Source of the DNA: an uncultured Rhizobiaceae group bacterium
GTDB taxonomy: Bacteria > Pseudomonadota > Alphaproteobacteria > Rhizobiales > Rhizobiaceae
Direction: 5' to 3'
NCBI GenBank assembly: GCA_938009335.1
Contig: CALLHT010000030.1
Coordinates: forward strand, 1 to 5,659
Length of the DNA: 5,659 bases
Of the stretch, positions 1 to 5,659 are shown piece after piece (the stretch's first letter is position 1; every line of letters starts with the position of its first letter). The notes beneath the pieces were generated by a model. That model saw only the letters and a list, made by a program, of their open reading frames with translations, ran no database searches and had not been told where the DNA came from. Both the position numbers and the translations under genes were made by a program.

Positions 1-446
1 GCAGATGTCGCAGCGCCTGATGAGATATTGATGATGACGCCGGATTTCTGCCGCTCCATGATCGGAAGGGCTGCTTGCATCGCGTAATAGACACCTTTGA
101 CGTTCACATCGATGACTTTGCCCCAATCGGTAGGATGAGAATCCTTGATACGCGAAATGGGCTCAATCAATCCGGCATTGTTAACGATGATATCGACACT
201 GCCGTATTTTTCTTTCGCGAGCGCAATTGCTGCTTGGACTTGGGAAAACTTGCTGACGTCACATGCAATGCCTGTTGCCTTGCCGCCTTCGGAGGCAATC
301 TCTTCTGCTATGGCCTTTACGCTTTTTTCTGTGCGTGCTGCCAATACAACATTGACGCCAAGCTCTGCCATGCGGCGCGCAGTTGCTTCGCCGATGCCCT
401 TGCTCGCGCCTGTAATGATCGCAGTTTTACCGCTTAATTCTTTCAT
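1..446 (-). CDS. Short-chain dehydrogenase/reductase (SDR), 3' end outside window
   Basis: NAD(P)(H)-dependent oxidoreductase of the classical SDR family, probably cytoplasmic; the substrate cannot be told. The visible 148 residues form the N-terminal part of the Rossmann fold: the dinucleotide-binding motif TGASKGIG (residues 12-19), an Arg after the second strand in LAARTEK (which often accompanies NADP(H) preference), CDV near 62-64, the NNAG motif (89-92), the tetrad Asn in DVNVKG (N115) and the strand leading to the catalytic Ser in INISS (S143 by alignment with FabG). The YxxxK catalytic pair and the substrate-binding loop lie beyond base 1, so activity cannot be confirmed. The ATG at 446 is preceded on its own strand by AGGCGG (454-459) with a 7-base gap, a good ribosome binding site. 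It starts 57 bases after the Tat-signal gene on the same strand, so one transcript is likely. Family assignment is firm; many SDRs of this type are annotated as FabG-like or YdfG-like without evidence of substrate. Confidence 0.93.
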   Translation of the reverse strand, partial: MKELSGKTAIITGASKGIGEATARRMAELGVNVVLAARTEKSVKAIAEEIASEGGKATGIACDVSKFSQVQAAIALAKEKYGSVDIIVNNAGLIEPISRIKDSHPTDWGKVIDVNVKGVYYAMQAALPIMERQKSGVIINISSGAATS

Positions 447-503
447 GAAATCGCCGCCTATTGTTTGTGTATGTGCAATAGATAGGTATCGGCGATTAGG
501 TTC

Positions 504-1010
504 TCAAGTTTCCGGTGTGTCCTTGAGATCGCGATCATCAGATTCTGATTCTACTATTTCGTCTAAGGCGTTGTTATCAGAATCATTTTCTCCGGTTTCT
601 GTCTCCGCTTCTTCGTCCGTGTCTTCTATGAAATCGGAAACTTTCTCTGCAAGCTCAGAGGCTTTCTCAACCGTATCGGAAACGCTCATAAACGCGCCCT
701 CGTATAAAGGCTTTGTGGCGGTGTGGATGCCGTAAGCATTTGCCTGCGCTGCCACGATGCCGTTTTTGATGAGGCTTTCTTTTAACGCCGCTGCAGCAGT
801 TGCGTCGATGCGGAGCGAGCGTTGTAGCAGGCCAAGATTACATTTGTTATGCGCGCGTACAATCATCTCAGCCCATTGATAGGTGTGAGCCGTGAATGCA
901 GGTGCTGCCGTTGCTGCAGGTGCTGCTTGAGCAAGAACGCCTGCAGGAACAGGTATTGCAGGGAGGAGGGCAGTCGCCCCGACCGATTTGAGAAAGTTTC
1001 TTCTATCCAT
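504..1010 (-). CDS. Small Tat-exported protein of unknown function with acidic tail
   Basis: I do not recognise a named family. Residues 1-29 form a twin-arginine signal: MDRRNFLKSV contains RRNFLK, matching the (S/T)RRxFLK consensus except for Asp before the arginines, followed by a mildly hydrophobic Ala/Leu/Pro stretch and an AQA|A signal peptidase site near 29/30. Export as a folded protein to the periplasm is therefore expected. Residues 30-40 are an Ala/Pro spacer partly encoded by an 11-base direct repeat (898-908 and 916-926). Residues 43-103 look like a compact helical domain (WAEMIVRAHNK, LLQRSLRIDATAAAALKESL, GIVAAQAN) whose pattern recalls the winged-helix gamma domain of FtsK. 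Residues 119-168 are strongly acidic, with 22 Asp/Glu in 50 and only three or four basic residues, and are probably disordered. The single Cys (C58) argues against a disulfide within the chain. The ribosome binding site is weak (GATGG just before the ATG), but the signal peptide supports this start. It probably leads the transcript that continues into the SDR gene. Confidence 0.82.
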   Translation of the reverse strand: MDRRNFLKSVGATALLPAIPVPAGVLAQAAPAATAAPAFTAHTYQWAEMIVRAHNKCNLGLLQRSLRIDATAAAALKESLIKNGIVAAQANAYGIHTATKPLYEGAFMSVSDTVEKASELAEKVSDFIEDTDEEAETETGENDSDNNALDEIVESESDDRDLKDTPET

Positions 1011-1050
1011 GCCATCTATATGGTGTGAATGAACGTCTTCTAAAAGGTCG

Positions 1051-1089
1051 GTTGACAGTTGTTTACAAAAAGGTCAACAATACTGACCT
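1051..1089. promoter_or_regulatory. Nested inverted repeats in the divergent region, candidate operator
   Basis: Two perfect 6-base inverted repeats overlap here. One is GTTGAC (1051-1056) with GTCAAC (1073-1078), separated by 16 bases; the other is AGGTCA (1071-1076) with TGACCT (1084-1089), separated by 7 bases. A shorter pair, TTGT (1059-1062) and ACAA (1065-1068), sits nearly concentrically inside the first. In addition AAAAGGTC occurs twice in direct orientation (1042-1049 and 1068-1075), 26 bases apart. Neither pair has a T-run or strong GC stem, so a terminator is unlikely. Dyads in a short divergent intergenic region overlapping promoter elements are typical binding sites for a dimeric regulator. 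No regulator gene is adjacent, so its identity is unknown. Confidence 0.45.
1052..1081 (+). promoter_or_regulatory. Candidate sigma-70-type promoter for the LysE-family exporter
   Basis: A perfect -35 hexamer TTGACA (1052-1057) is followed after 18 bases by AACAAT (1076-1081), a 4-of-6 match to TATAAT. This would place the transcript start near 1088 and give a leader of under 20 bases. The -35 box is inside one inverted-repeat arm and the -10 box overlaps both repeats. The -10 match is weak, so this remains a prediction from spacing and hexamers only. Confidence 0.35.
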
Positions 1090-1092
1090 ATT

Positions 1093-1096
1093 GGAG
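1093..1096 (+). promoter_or_regulatory. Ribosome binding site that decides the exporter start
   Basis: GGAG at 1093-1096 lies 8 bases before the ATG at 1105, normal spacing. An in-frame GTG at 1099 would leave only 2 bases after the Shine-Dalgarno core, too close for initiation, so the ATG at 1105 is the better start. Confidence 0.6.
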
Positions 1097-1104
1097 ATGT
1101 GATC

Positions 1105-1698
1105 ATGCCACTTGACGTTTTTCTGGCCTTGTTGGGCTTTTCATTTGTTTCTTCCATCACTCCGGGGCCAAACAATATCATGCTTTTGGCATCTGGTGTG
1201 AATTTCGGTTTCAAGCGCACCATACCACATATGTTTGGCATCGCCTTTGGGTTTGGCATTTTACTGCTGGCGGTCGGTTTTGGATTGAAGGAAGTGTTTG
1301 AAACCTTTCCACAAATGCAATTGGCATTAAAAATCGTAGGTGGCCTATATCTCTTATACCTTGCGTGGAACATCGCTAACTCAGGTCCAGTGGAAGCAGG
1401 CGAGGGAGCTGGAAAGCCGATGACGTTTACTGCAGCTGCTCTTTTTCAGTGGGTAAATCCGAAAGCTTGGGTTATGGCCATTTACGCTATGACGGTTTAC
1501 ACGGGGCAACCGGACTTCTCGACCAGCGTTTTTATTGTGGTCTTCGCGTTTGTCGTCATCAATTTCCCCAGCGTTTCAGTGTGGTGCGGGTTTGGCGTCG
1601 GGTTGCGGGAGTTCCTGAAAGATCCAAAGAAGCTGAAAATCTTCAACATCACCATGGCGCTTCTGCTGGTTGCCAGTCTTTGGCCGATGTTGAAATAA
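1105..1698 (+). CDS. LysE/RhtB-family amino acid exporter
   Basis: Inner-membrane efflux protein of the LysE/RhtB (threonine/homoserine-lactone exporter) family, which expels amino acids or related small metabolites using the proton motive force; the substrate of this member cannot be read from sequence. The 197 residues match the usual family length of about 200-210. The family signature SITPGPNNIMLLASG is at residues 17-31 and the second conserved block FQWVNPKAWVMA at 114-125. About six hydrophobic segments are visible near residues 3-25, 40-61, 70-90, 108-132, 140-165 and 178-194, with a short hydrophilic loop rich in Gly and Glu (92-105). The ATG at 1105 is chosen from Shine-Dalgarno spacing. 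The gene is divergent from the Tat-signal/SDR pair and 40 bases upstream of a helicase gene. Many relatives lie beside a LysR- or Lrp-type regulator; none is seen here, but the upstream dyads suggest regulation by an unlinked factor. Confidence 0.92.
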   Translation: MPLDVFLALLGFSFVSSITPGPNNIMLLASGVNFGFKRTIPHMFGIAFGFGILLLAVGFGLKEVFETFPQMQLALKIVGGLYLLYLAWNIANSGPVEAGEGAGKPMTFTAAALFQWVNPKAWVMAIYAMTVYTGQPDFSTSVFIVVFAFVVINFPSVSVWCGFGVGLREFLKDPKKLKIFNITMALLLVASLWPMLK

Positions 1699-1738
1699 GA
1701 CGTTTTGCTAAACTTGTGAATCATGCCAATAGGTTGGG

Positions 1739-2866
1739 ATGAAGTTTTCACCTCAACAAGATCAGGCACTCGTGGAAGTGGATCGTTGGCTTAAAGCCGG
1801 TGATCAACAGGTTTTCCGGCTTTTCGGGTATGCCGGAACCGGTAAAACTACTTTGGCAAAACATCTGGCTGAAGGTGTGGATGGCGATGTGCTTTTTGCT
1901 GCCTTCACTGGCAAGGCTGCTCAAGTCTTACGTTCTCGCGGTGCTAAAAAAGCCTCTACTATCCACTCTCTGATTTATCGACCTCGCGGAGAAGAAACCG
2001 TTGAGGACGAAGAAACAGGCAAGAAAGAAGTCTTGCCGATGTTTTCGCTTAATCGTCAAAGCCCGCTTTCCAAAGCTGCACTGATTGTGATCGATGAGTG
2101 CTCGATGGTGGATGAAGACCTTGGACGAGACCTGTTATCATTCGGTACGCCTGTATTGGTTCTGGGCGACCCGGGGCAATTGCCTCCTGTCAGCGGGGGC
2201 GGGTTCTTTACAGAACATGAACCCGATATTTTGCTGGAAGAGATTCATCGCCAGGCGCTGGATAATCCAATTGTGGAATTGGCTCGCCAAGTTCGTATGG
2301 GCAATCAGGTCATGATCGGTGATTATGGTGAGACCGCTCAAGTGATCGCGAAGTCGGAAGTGAATGCCGATTTGGTGCTTGAAGCAGATCAGGTGTTGGT
2401 GGGAACAAACAAGACCCGCCGGCGATACAATGAGCGTCTACGCCAGTTGAAAGGTTTTGATGGACCTCTTCCTGCGGCAGGGGATAAGTTGGTTTGCCTG
2501 CGGAATGATCCGCAGAAAGGGTTGCTTAATGGATCGCTTTGGCAGGTGACTAGCGCAGCGCGAACCGTCAAACCGTCTATGAATTTGCTTATCCGGGCGG
2601 AAGATGAAGGGGTGGAGCGATACTCCGCCAAAGTGAAGCTCTTAAAAGCTGCTTTTGAAGAACCTGAAAAAGAAGTCCCTTGGCAGATAAAGCGGCGTCA
2701 TGATGACTTTGATTACGGTTACGCACTTACCGTTCATAAAGCTCAGGGTTCTCAATGGGATAATATCGTTTTGTTCGATGAGAGCTACGCATTTAGGGAA
2801 CATCGCGACCGCTGGTTATATACAGCTATTACGCGAGCGGCGGAACGTCTGACTATCGTAAAGTAG
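1739..2866 (+). CDS. Compact ATP-dependent RecD-like DNA helicase (superfamily 1B)
   Basis: Predicted cytoplasmic 5'-3' DNA helicase of the RecD/Dda type, likely acting in DNA repair or replication restart; the family assignment is firm, the pathway is inferred. Motifs appear in order: the Q-type start PQQDQAL (5-11), Walker A GYAGTGKTT (30-38), motif Ia FTGKAAQVLRSRG (56-68), Walker B with DECS (117-125), motif III GDPGQLPPV (143-151), the Arg of motif IV in LEEIHRQ (166-172), UvrD_C_2-type GYALTVHKAQGSQW (327-340) and the motif VI arginine in YTAITRA (361-367). Residues 80-110 are a charged insert where the 1B pin of Dda and RecD2 lies, and 245-300 should form the SH3-like 2B region. At 375 residues it lacks the long N-terminal domain of RecD2, so it is a minimal core. 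The start is supported by PQQ so close to the N-terminus; only a weak AGG (1731-1733) precedes it. It follows the exporter by 40 bases with no terminator seen, so read-through is possible. Confidence 0.92.
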   Translation: MKFSPQQDQALVEVDRWLKAGDQQVFRLFGYAGTGKTTLAKHLAEGVDGDVLFAAFTGKAAQVLRSRGAKKASTIHSLIYRPRGEETVEDEETGKKEVLPMFSLNRQSPLSKAALIVIDECSMVDEDLGRDLLSFGTPVLVLGDPGQLPPVSGGGFFTEHEPDILLEEIHRQALDNPIVELARQVRMGNQVMIGDYGETAQVIAKSEVNADLVLEADQVLVGTNKTRRRYNERLRQLKGFDGPLPAAGDKLVCLRNDPQKGLLNGSLWQVTSAARTVKPSMNLLIRAEDEGVERYSAKVKLLKAAFEEPEKEVPWQIKRRHDDFDYGYALTVHKAQGSQWDNIVLFDESYAFREHRDRWLYTAITRAAERLTIVK

Positions 2867-2874
2867 AAAGAATT

Positions 2875-2895
2875 GGTAATTCATTAACCATTACC
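2875..2895. repeat. Inverted repeat with TTAACCAT element upstream of the kinase
   Basis: GGTAAT (2875-2880) and ATTACC (2890-2895) form a perfect 6-base dyad with a 9-base spacer just after the helicase stop. The stem is AT-rich with no following T-run, so it is a poor intrinsic terminator and more like a protein-binding site. Within it, TTAACCAT (2884-2891) equals the half-site known for CtrA-controlled genes in alphaproteobacteria, but no second TTAA occurs at 7-base spacing on either side. The role is therefore open. Confidence 0.35.
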
Positions 2896-2899
2896 GTCT

Positions 2900-2905
2900 G
2901 ATAAT
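2900..2905 (+). promoter_or_regulatory. Possible -10 box for the hybrid kinase gene
   Basis: GATAAT matches five of six bases of TATAAT and lies 49 bases before the kinase ATG. No good -35 hexamer is found at 16-18 bases upstream; the region there is the inverted repeat, which would fit an activator-dependent promoter. This is weak evidence based on one hexamer. Confidence 0.25.
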
Positions 2906-2954
2906 GTGCCTCATATTTACGTGATTCTTGTTGCTAATTCGTTGGGGCGATTTT

Positions 2955-5659
2955 ATGCAGGCTGGGACTGAAGAAAACAAAATTTTAAATATCCGTCTTA
3001 GATATCTATTGAGCTTGGGGCTGATTGCCGCCATTGGCGCTGTTTTTGCGATATTTTTTAACTCATTGAATAATGACATTAACCGAGCGAACTCACTCAA
3101 GATTTCGTTGTCGGAAATGAGGGACGTGGTTGAATCGATTGCTTTGACATCAAAACGTCTTGAGGCTGAGTTTTCACCAGTGGTTCGTGAGCCGTTGCTT
3201 GATACGCTTGAAGTCAAACGTGAGCAATTGGAAGCAAAGCTGGAAGCATCGCGTTCTGCTTATTATCGCTTGCCTGCTGCTGATCAACGTGAGTTCAATT
3301 CCATTACATCATTGGAAGGTGACCCATTCTGGGTTTACAACGATGTTTTGGCACGCGTTCGCGAAGTTGAACGTATCCGCTCTATTCATCTCCCCGAAAA
3401 CAGAACGTATTTTATTGATTACCGAAACGTGCAGCGATCAATCAGCATTGCCACCCCCTACAAAAATGCTGCGATACGGGTGTCTGATGTCCATAATTTG
3501 TTGATTTCGCAGTATCAAACTCAACAATCTACGTTTACTGCGACGCAAATTGATCGCGCCGCCACGCAGTTAAACATGATTACCTACGGTTTCATGATCG
3601 CAGGTGCAATTTTGCTAATCGGTATCGGATTTTTCATCTTCCGTCCGATGGAGAAAACCATTCGTCAGCAATTTGCCGCACTCGGTGATGCCAATTCAAA
3701 AGTCGTCATCGCTGATCGAGCCAAGAGTGAGTTTCTGGCGAATATGTCTCATGAGATCCGTACGCCGATGAACGGTGTTATGGGGATGGCTGAGTTGTTG
3801 CAGAAGACTGAGCTTGATAACAAGCAGCGTGCGTTTGCGGATGTTATTGTGAAGTCGGGTAACTCGCTTCTGACGATTATCAACGATATTCTGGACTTCT
3901 CGAAGATTGATGCAGGACAAATGGAACTTGATCCTGCTCCGTTTAATCTGAGTGAAGCAATCGAGGATGTGGCGACGCTTGTTTCTTCCAAGGTTGCGGA
4001 GAAAGACCTTGAACTTGCGGTTCGGATTGATCCAGCGCTGCCGGGTTCATTCGTGGGTGATGTGGGTCGTATCCGCCAGATTGTCACGAACCTTGTTGGC
4101 AATGCGGTGAAGTTTACCGAAACGGGCCATGTGTTTATCGATGTGAATGGCGGGGTTGAGAACGAGATCGCGAAACTGCGTATCTCGGTTGAAGATACAG
4201 GCATTGGTATTGCACCTGAGAAGCTGACCAAGATCTTTGAAAAGTTCAGCCAGGTGGATGAGAGCACCACTCGCAAACATGAAGGCACGGGCCTTGGCCT
4301 TGCGATTGCTTCGTCACTGGTTCGCTTGATGAAAGGTGAGATGCGGGTTGAATCTGTGCTTGATCGCGGAACGACCTTCTGGTTTGAGGTCGAGCTTCCG
4401 GTTCATGCCTCACAAGCGCGCCGCCACTTTGTACCGATGGATGTGTCTGGAGCGAAAGTACTGATTGTCGATGATAACGCGGTCAACCGTTCTATCCTTG
4501 TTGAGAACATGCAGAGCTGGCGCTTTGAAAGTGCTGCAGCTTCCTCCGGTCAGGAGGCTCTTGCAGCCCTTCGTGCGATGGCAGACCAGAATATGAAACC
4601 GGATTGTCTGATCCTTGATTATCATATGCCGGAGATGAACGGTGCGCAGCTTGCGGGCGCGATCCGCTCGGATGCGAGACTTGCGAAACTGCCGATTATT
4701 ATGCTGACGTCTGTTGATCAGATGGAGAATGGGCGTAACTTCTCTTCGCTCGGTATTGAAGGGCATTTGGTGAAGCCCGCGCGGTCCTCGCTTCTGCTTG
4801 AGACGGTCATTCAGGTAATCCAGGAAGCGCGTTCGGATACGAGTGAAATCCGCACTGGTGTCTCGATTGCCAAGAGCATGTTGAATGTGGGTAACGATCA
4901 GGCGATGCCGGAGGCAGAGGATGTGCGGCAAGTGCCGGGTTCGATTGACACCGCGCAAGCGCCTGCACAACCACAGGTACAGGCGCAAACATCGGCGCCA
5001 GTCGCAGAAACATCTGCCGCACAACAGGCTGCAACCCTTACATCAAACGAGCCTCAGGCGCTTTCTCTTGCAGAGATTAAAGAACGTCTCAATGCGGGTT
5101 TCGTCTCTGCGTCTGATGCGGTGACACAAGCGCCTGCTCCTGTTGCTGATGCTGTAGAGACACCAAGCACACCGGCGATTCAGCATTTTGCTGGCTTTGA
5201 GAACAAAGTTGGGGTGGCGCCGACCGCGCCCGTTGCCGAAGCTCCTCAAGCACCAGAAGCGCCGCTTGACTTGGGCAAGCACCCGACACCGCCTATCAAT
5301 GGTGACCAGATCGACATCCTTGTGGCGGAAGACAATGAAGTGAACCAGTTGGTGATCAGTCAAATTCTTCAGGCAACAGGGTGCAGCTATCTGATTGCGA
5401 ATAACGGGGAAGAGGCGGTTCAGCTGTATCAAAAGCACACACCGAAGCTGATCTGTATGGATGTCTCGATGCCGGTAATGAACGGCCATGAGGCAACACG
5501 TGCAATCCGTGAGATTGAGAAGGCAACCGGTGCCAATACTCCGATCATCGGCGTGACGGCGCATGCCATCAAAGGTGATATGGAACGTTGCTTTGAGGCG
5601 GGCATGGATGACTACATCTCCAAGCCAGTCTCGCCAGAGAAACTCGAAGCAAAGATCGA
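2955..5659 (+). CDS. Membrane hybrid sensor histidine kinase with two receiver domains, 3' end outside window
   Basis: Two-component phosphorelay sensor in the inner membrane; the signal and output are unknown. Nine hundred and one codons are open to the window edge. Order: TM1 (about 18-36), a periplasmic domain of about 170 residues (37-207), TM2 (208-229), a short linker without a HAMP domain, HisKA with FLANMSHEIRTP (phospho-acceptor H266), and HATPase_c with N box NLVGNAVKFT (379-388), G1 EDTGIG (413-418), F box FEKF (428-431) and G2 GTGLGLA (444-450). Receiver 1 has acidic pair D506/D507, acceptor D555, T585 and K607; receiver 2 has E792/D793, acceptor D836, T868 and K890. All catalytic positions look intact, so kinase and phosphotransfer activity are expected. 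A linker rich in Ala, Pro and Gln (about 640-786) joins the receivers. The periplasmic part is mostly helical and charged, perhaps a four-helix-bundle sensor like PilJ/NarX, but I could not identify it. The ATG follows GGGGCG with normal spacing. A C-terminal Hpt domain beyond the window cannot be excluded. Confidence 0.93.
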   Translation, partial: MQAGTEENKILNIRLRYLLSLGLIAAIGAVFAIFFNSLNNDINRANSLKISLSEMRDVVESIALTSKRLEAEFSPVVREPLLDTLEVKREQLEAKLEASRSAYYRLPAADQREFNSITSLEGDPFWVYNDVLARVREVERIRSIHLPENRTYFIDYRNVQRSISIATPYKNAAIRVSDVHNLLISQYQTQQSTFTATQIDRAATQLNMITYGFMIAGAILLIGIGFFIFRPMEKTIRQQFAALGDANSKVVIADRAKSEFLANMSHEIRTPMNGVMGMAELLQKTELDNKQRAFADVIVKSGNSLLTIINDILDFSKIDAGQMELDPAPFNLSEAIEDVATLVSSKVAEKDLELAVRIDPALPGSFVGDVGRIRQIVTNLVGNAVKFTETGHVFIDVNGGVENEIAKLRISVEDTGIGIAPEKLTKIFEKFSQVDESTTRKHEGTGLGLAIASSLVRLMKGEMRVESVLDRGTTFWFEVELPVHASQARRHFVPMDVSGAKVLIVDDNAVNRSILVENMQSWRFESAAASSGQEALAALRAMADQNMKPDCLILDYHMPEMNGAQLAGAIRSDARLAKLPIIMLTSVDQMENGRNFSSLGIEGHLVKPARSSLLLETVIQVIQEARSDTSEIRTGVSIAKSMLNVGNDQAMPEAEDVRQVPGSIDTAQAPAQPQVQAQTSAPVAETSAAQQAATLTSNEPQALSLAEIKERLNAGFVSASDAVTQAPAPVADAVETPSTPAIQHFAGFENKVGVAPTAPVAEAPQAPEAPLDLGKHPTPPINGDQIDILVAEDNEVNQLVISQILQATGCSYLIANNGEEAVQLYQKHTPKLICMDVSMPVMNGHEATRAIREIEKATGANTPIIGVTAHAIKGDMERCFEAGMDDYISKPVSPEKLEAKI

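Noticed and set aside
145..735. A 196-codon plus-strand frame rich in Ser and Ala
   Set aside because: It runs antisense across both the SDR gene and the Tat-signal gene; its Ser-rich half is the complement of the acidic-tail codons, and it has no domain or good ribosome binding site.
898..926. Short tandem repeat of GCAGGTGCTGC as a mobile or regulatory repeat
   Set aside because: It lies in frame in the Ala/Pro spacer of the Tat-signal protein and is explained by coding of a low-complexity stretch.
1099..1104. GTG at 1099 as the exporter start
   Set aside because: Only 2 bases after the GGAG Shine-Dalgarno core; the ATG at 1105 has the proper 8-base spacing and fits the family N-terminus.
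2875..2895. Intrinsic terminator after the helicase gene
   Set aside because: The 6-base stem is AT-rich and there is no T-run after it.
3749..4288. A 179-codon minus-strand frame, Ser-rich
   Set aside because: Antisense to the HisKA and HATPase domains, where the sense strand carries the H, N, G1 and F boxes.
4410..5024. A 204-codon minus-strand frame rich in Arg, Cys and His
   Set aside because: It lies wholly antisense to the first receiver and linker of the kinase, whose motifs are unmistakable; its composition is the shadow of their codon use.
5043..5564. A 173-codon minus-strand frame
   Set aside because: Antisense to the linker and second receiver; no recognisable motif, and rich in Arg and Cys as expected for a shadow frame.

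Overview
The window looks like ordinary chromosomal DNA of an alphaproteobacterium, possibly Hyphomicrobiales (Rhizobiales) or a relative. This rests on the style of the proteins (a hybrid kinase with two receiver domains joined by a Pro/Ala/Gln linker, a stand-alone RecD-like helicase, a small Tat-exported protein), the moderate GC content and a TTAACCAT element upstream of the kinase. No marker gene fixes the genus. I see no tRNA, rRNA, CRISPR array, insertion sequence or phage gene.

Left arm (1-1010, minus strand): two genes read leftward. The upstream one (504-1010) encodes a 168-residue protein with a textbook twin-arginine (Tat) signal, a short helical core and a very acidic C-terminal tail. 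Fifty-seven bases further on lies the start of a classical short-chain dehydrogenase/reductase (SDR), cut by the window edge before its Tyr/Lys active-site residues. The two probably share a transcript.

Centre (1011-2866): a 94-base divergent region, rich in nested inverted repeats and holding a TTGACA-type promoter candidate, separates the left arm from a LysE/RhtB-family exporter on the plus strand. Forty bases after the exporter comes a compact superfamily 1B helicase with all its core motifs. The two may be co-transcribed, although their functions are unrelated.

Right arm (2867-5659): an 88-base intergenic region with an inverted repeat and a possible -10 box precedes a large hybrid sensor histidine kinase. 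It has two membrane segments around a roughly 170-residue periplasmic domain, then HisKA, HATPase_c, a first receiver, a roughly 150-residue low-complexity linker and a second receiver. The reading frame stays open from 2955 to the window end (901 codons), so the C-terminus is not seen.

The genes do not form an obvious pathway. The most interesting items are the Tat-exported protein, whose core resembles an FtsK-gamma-like winged helix; the symmetric operator-like DNA between it and the exporter; and the kinase, whose sensor domain is unfamiliar and whose inter-receiver linker carries two non-repetitive islands. I found no convincing wholly new multi-gene system.
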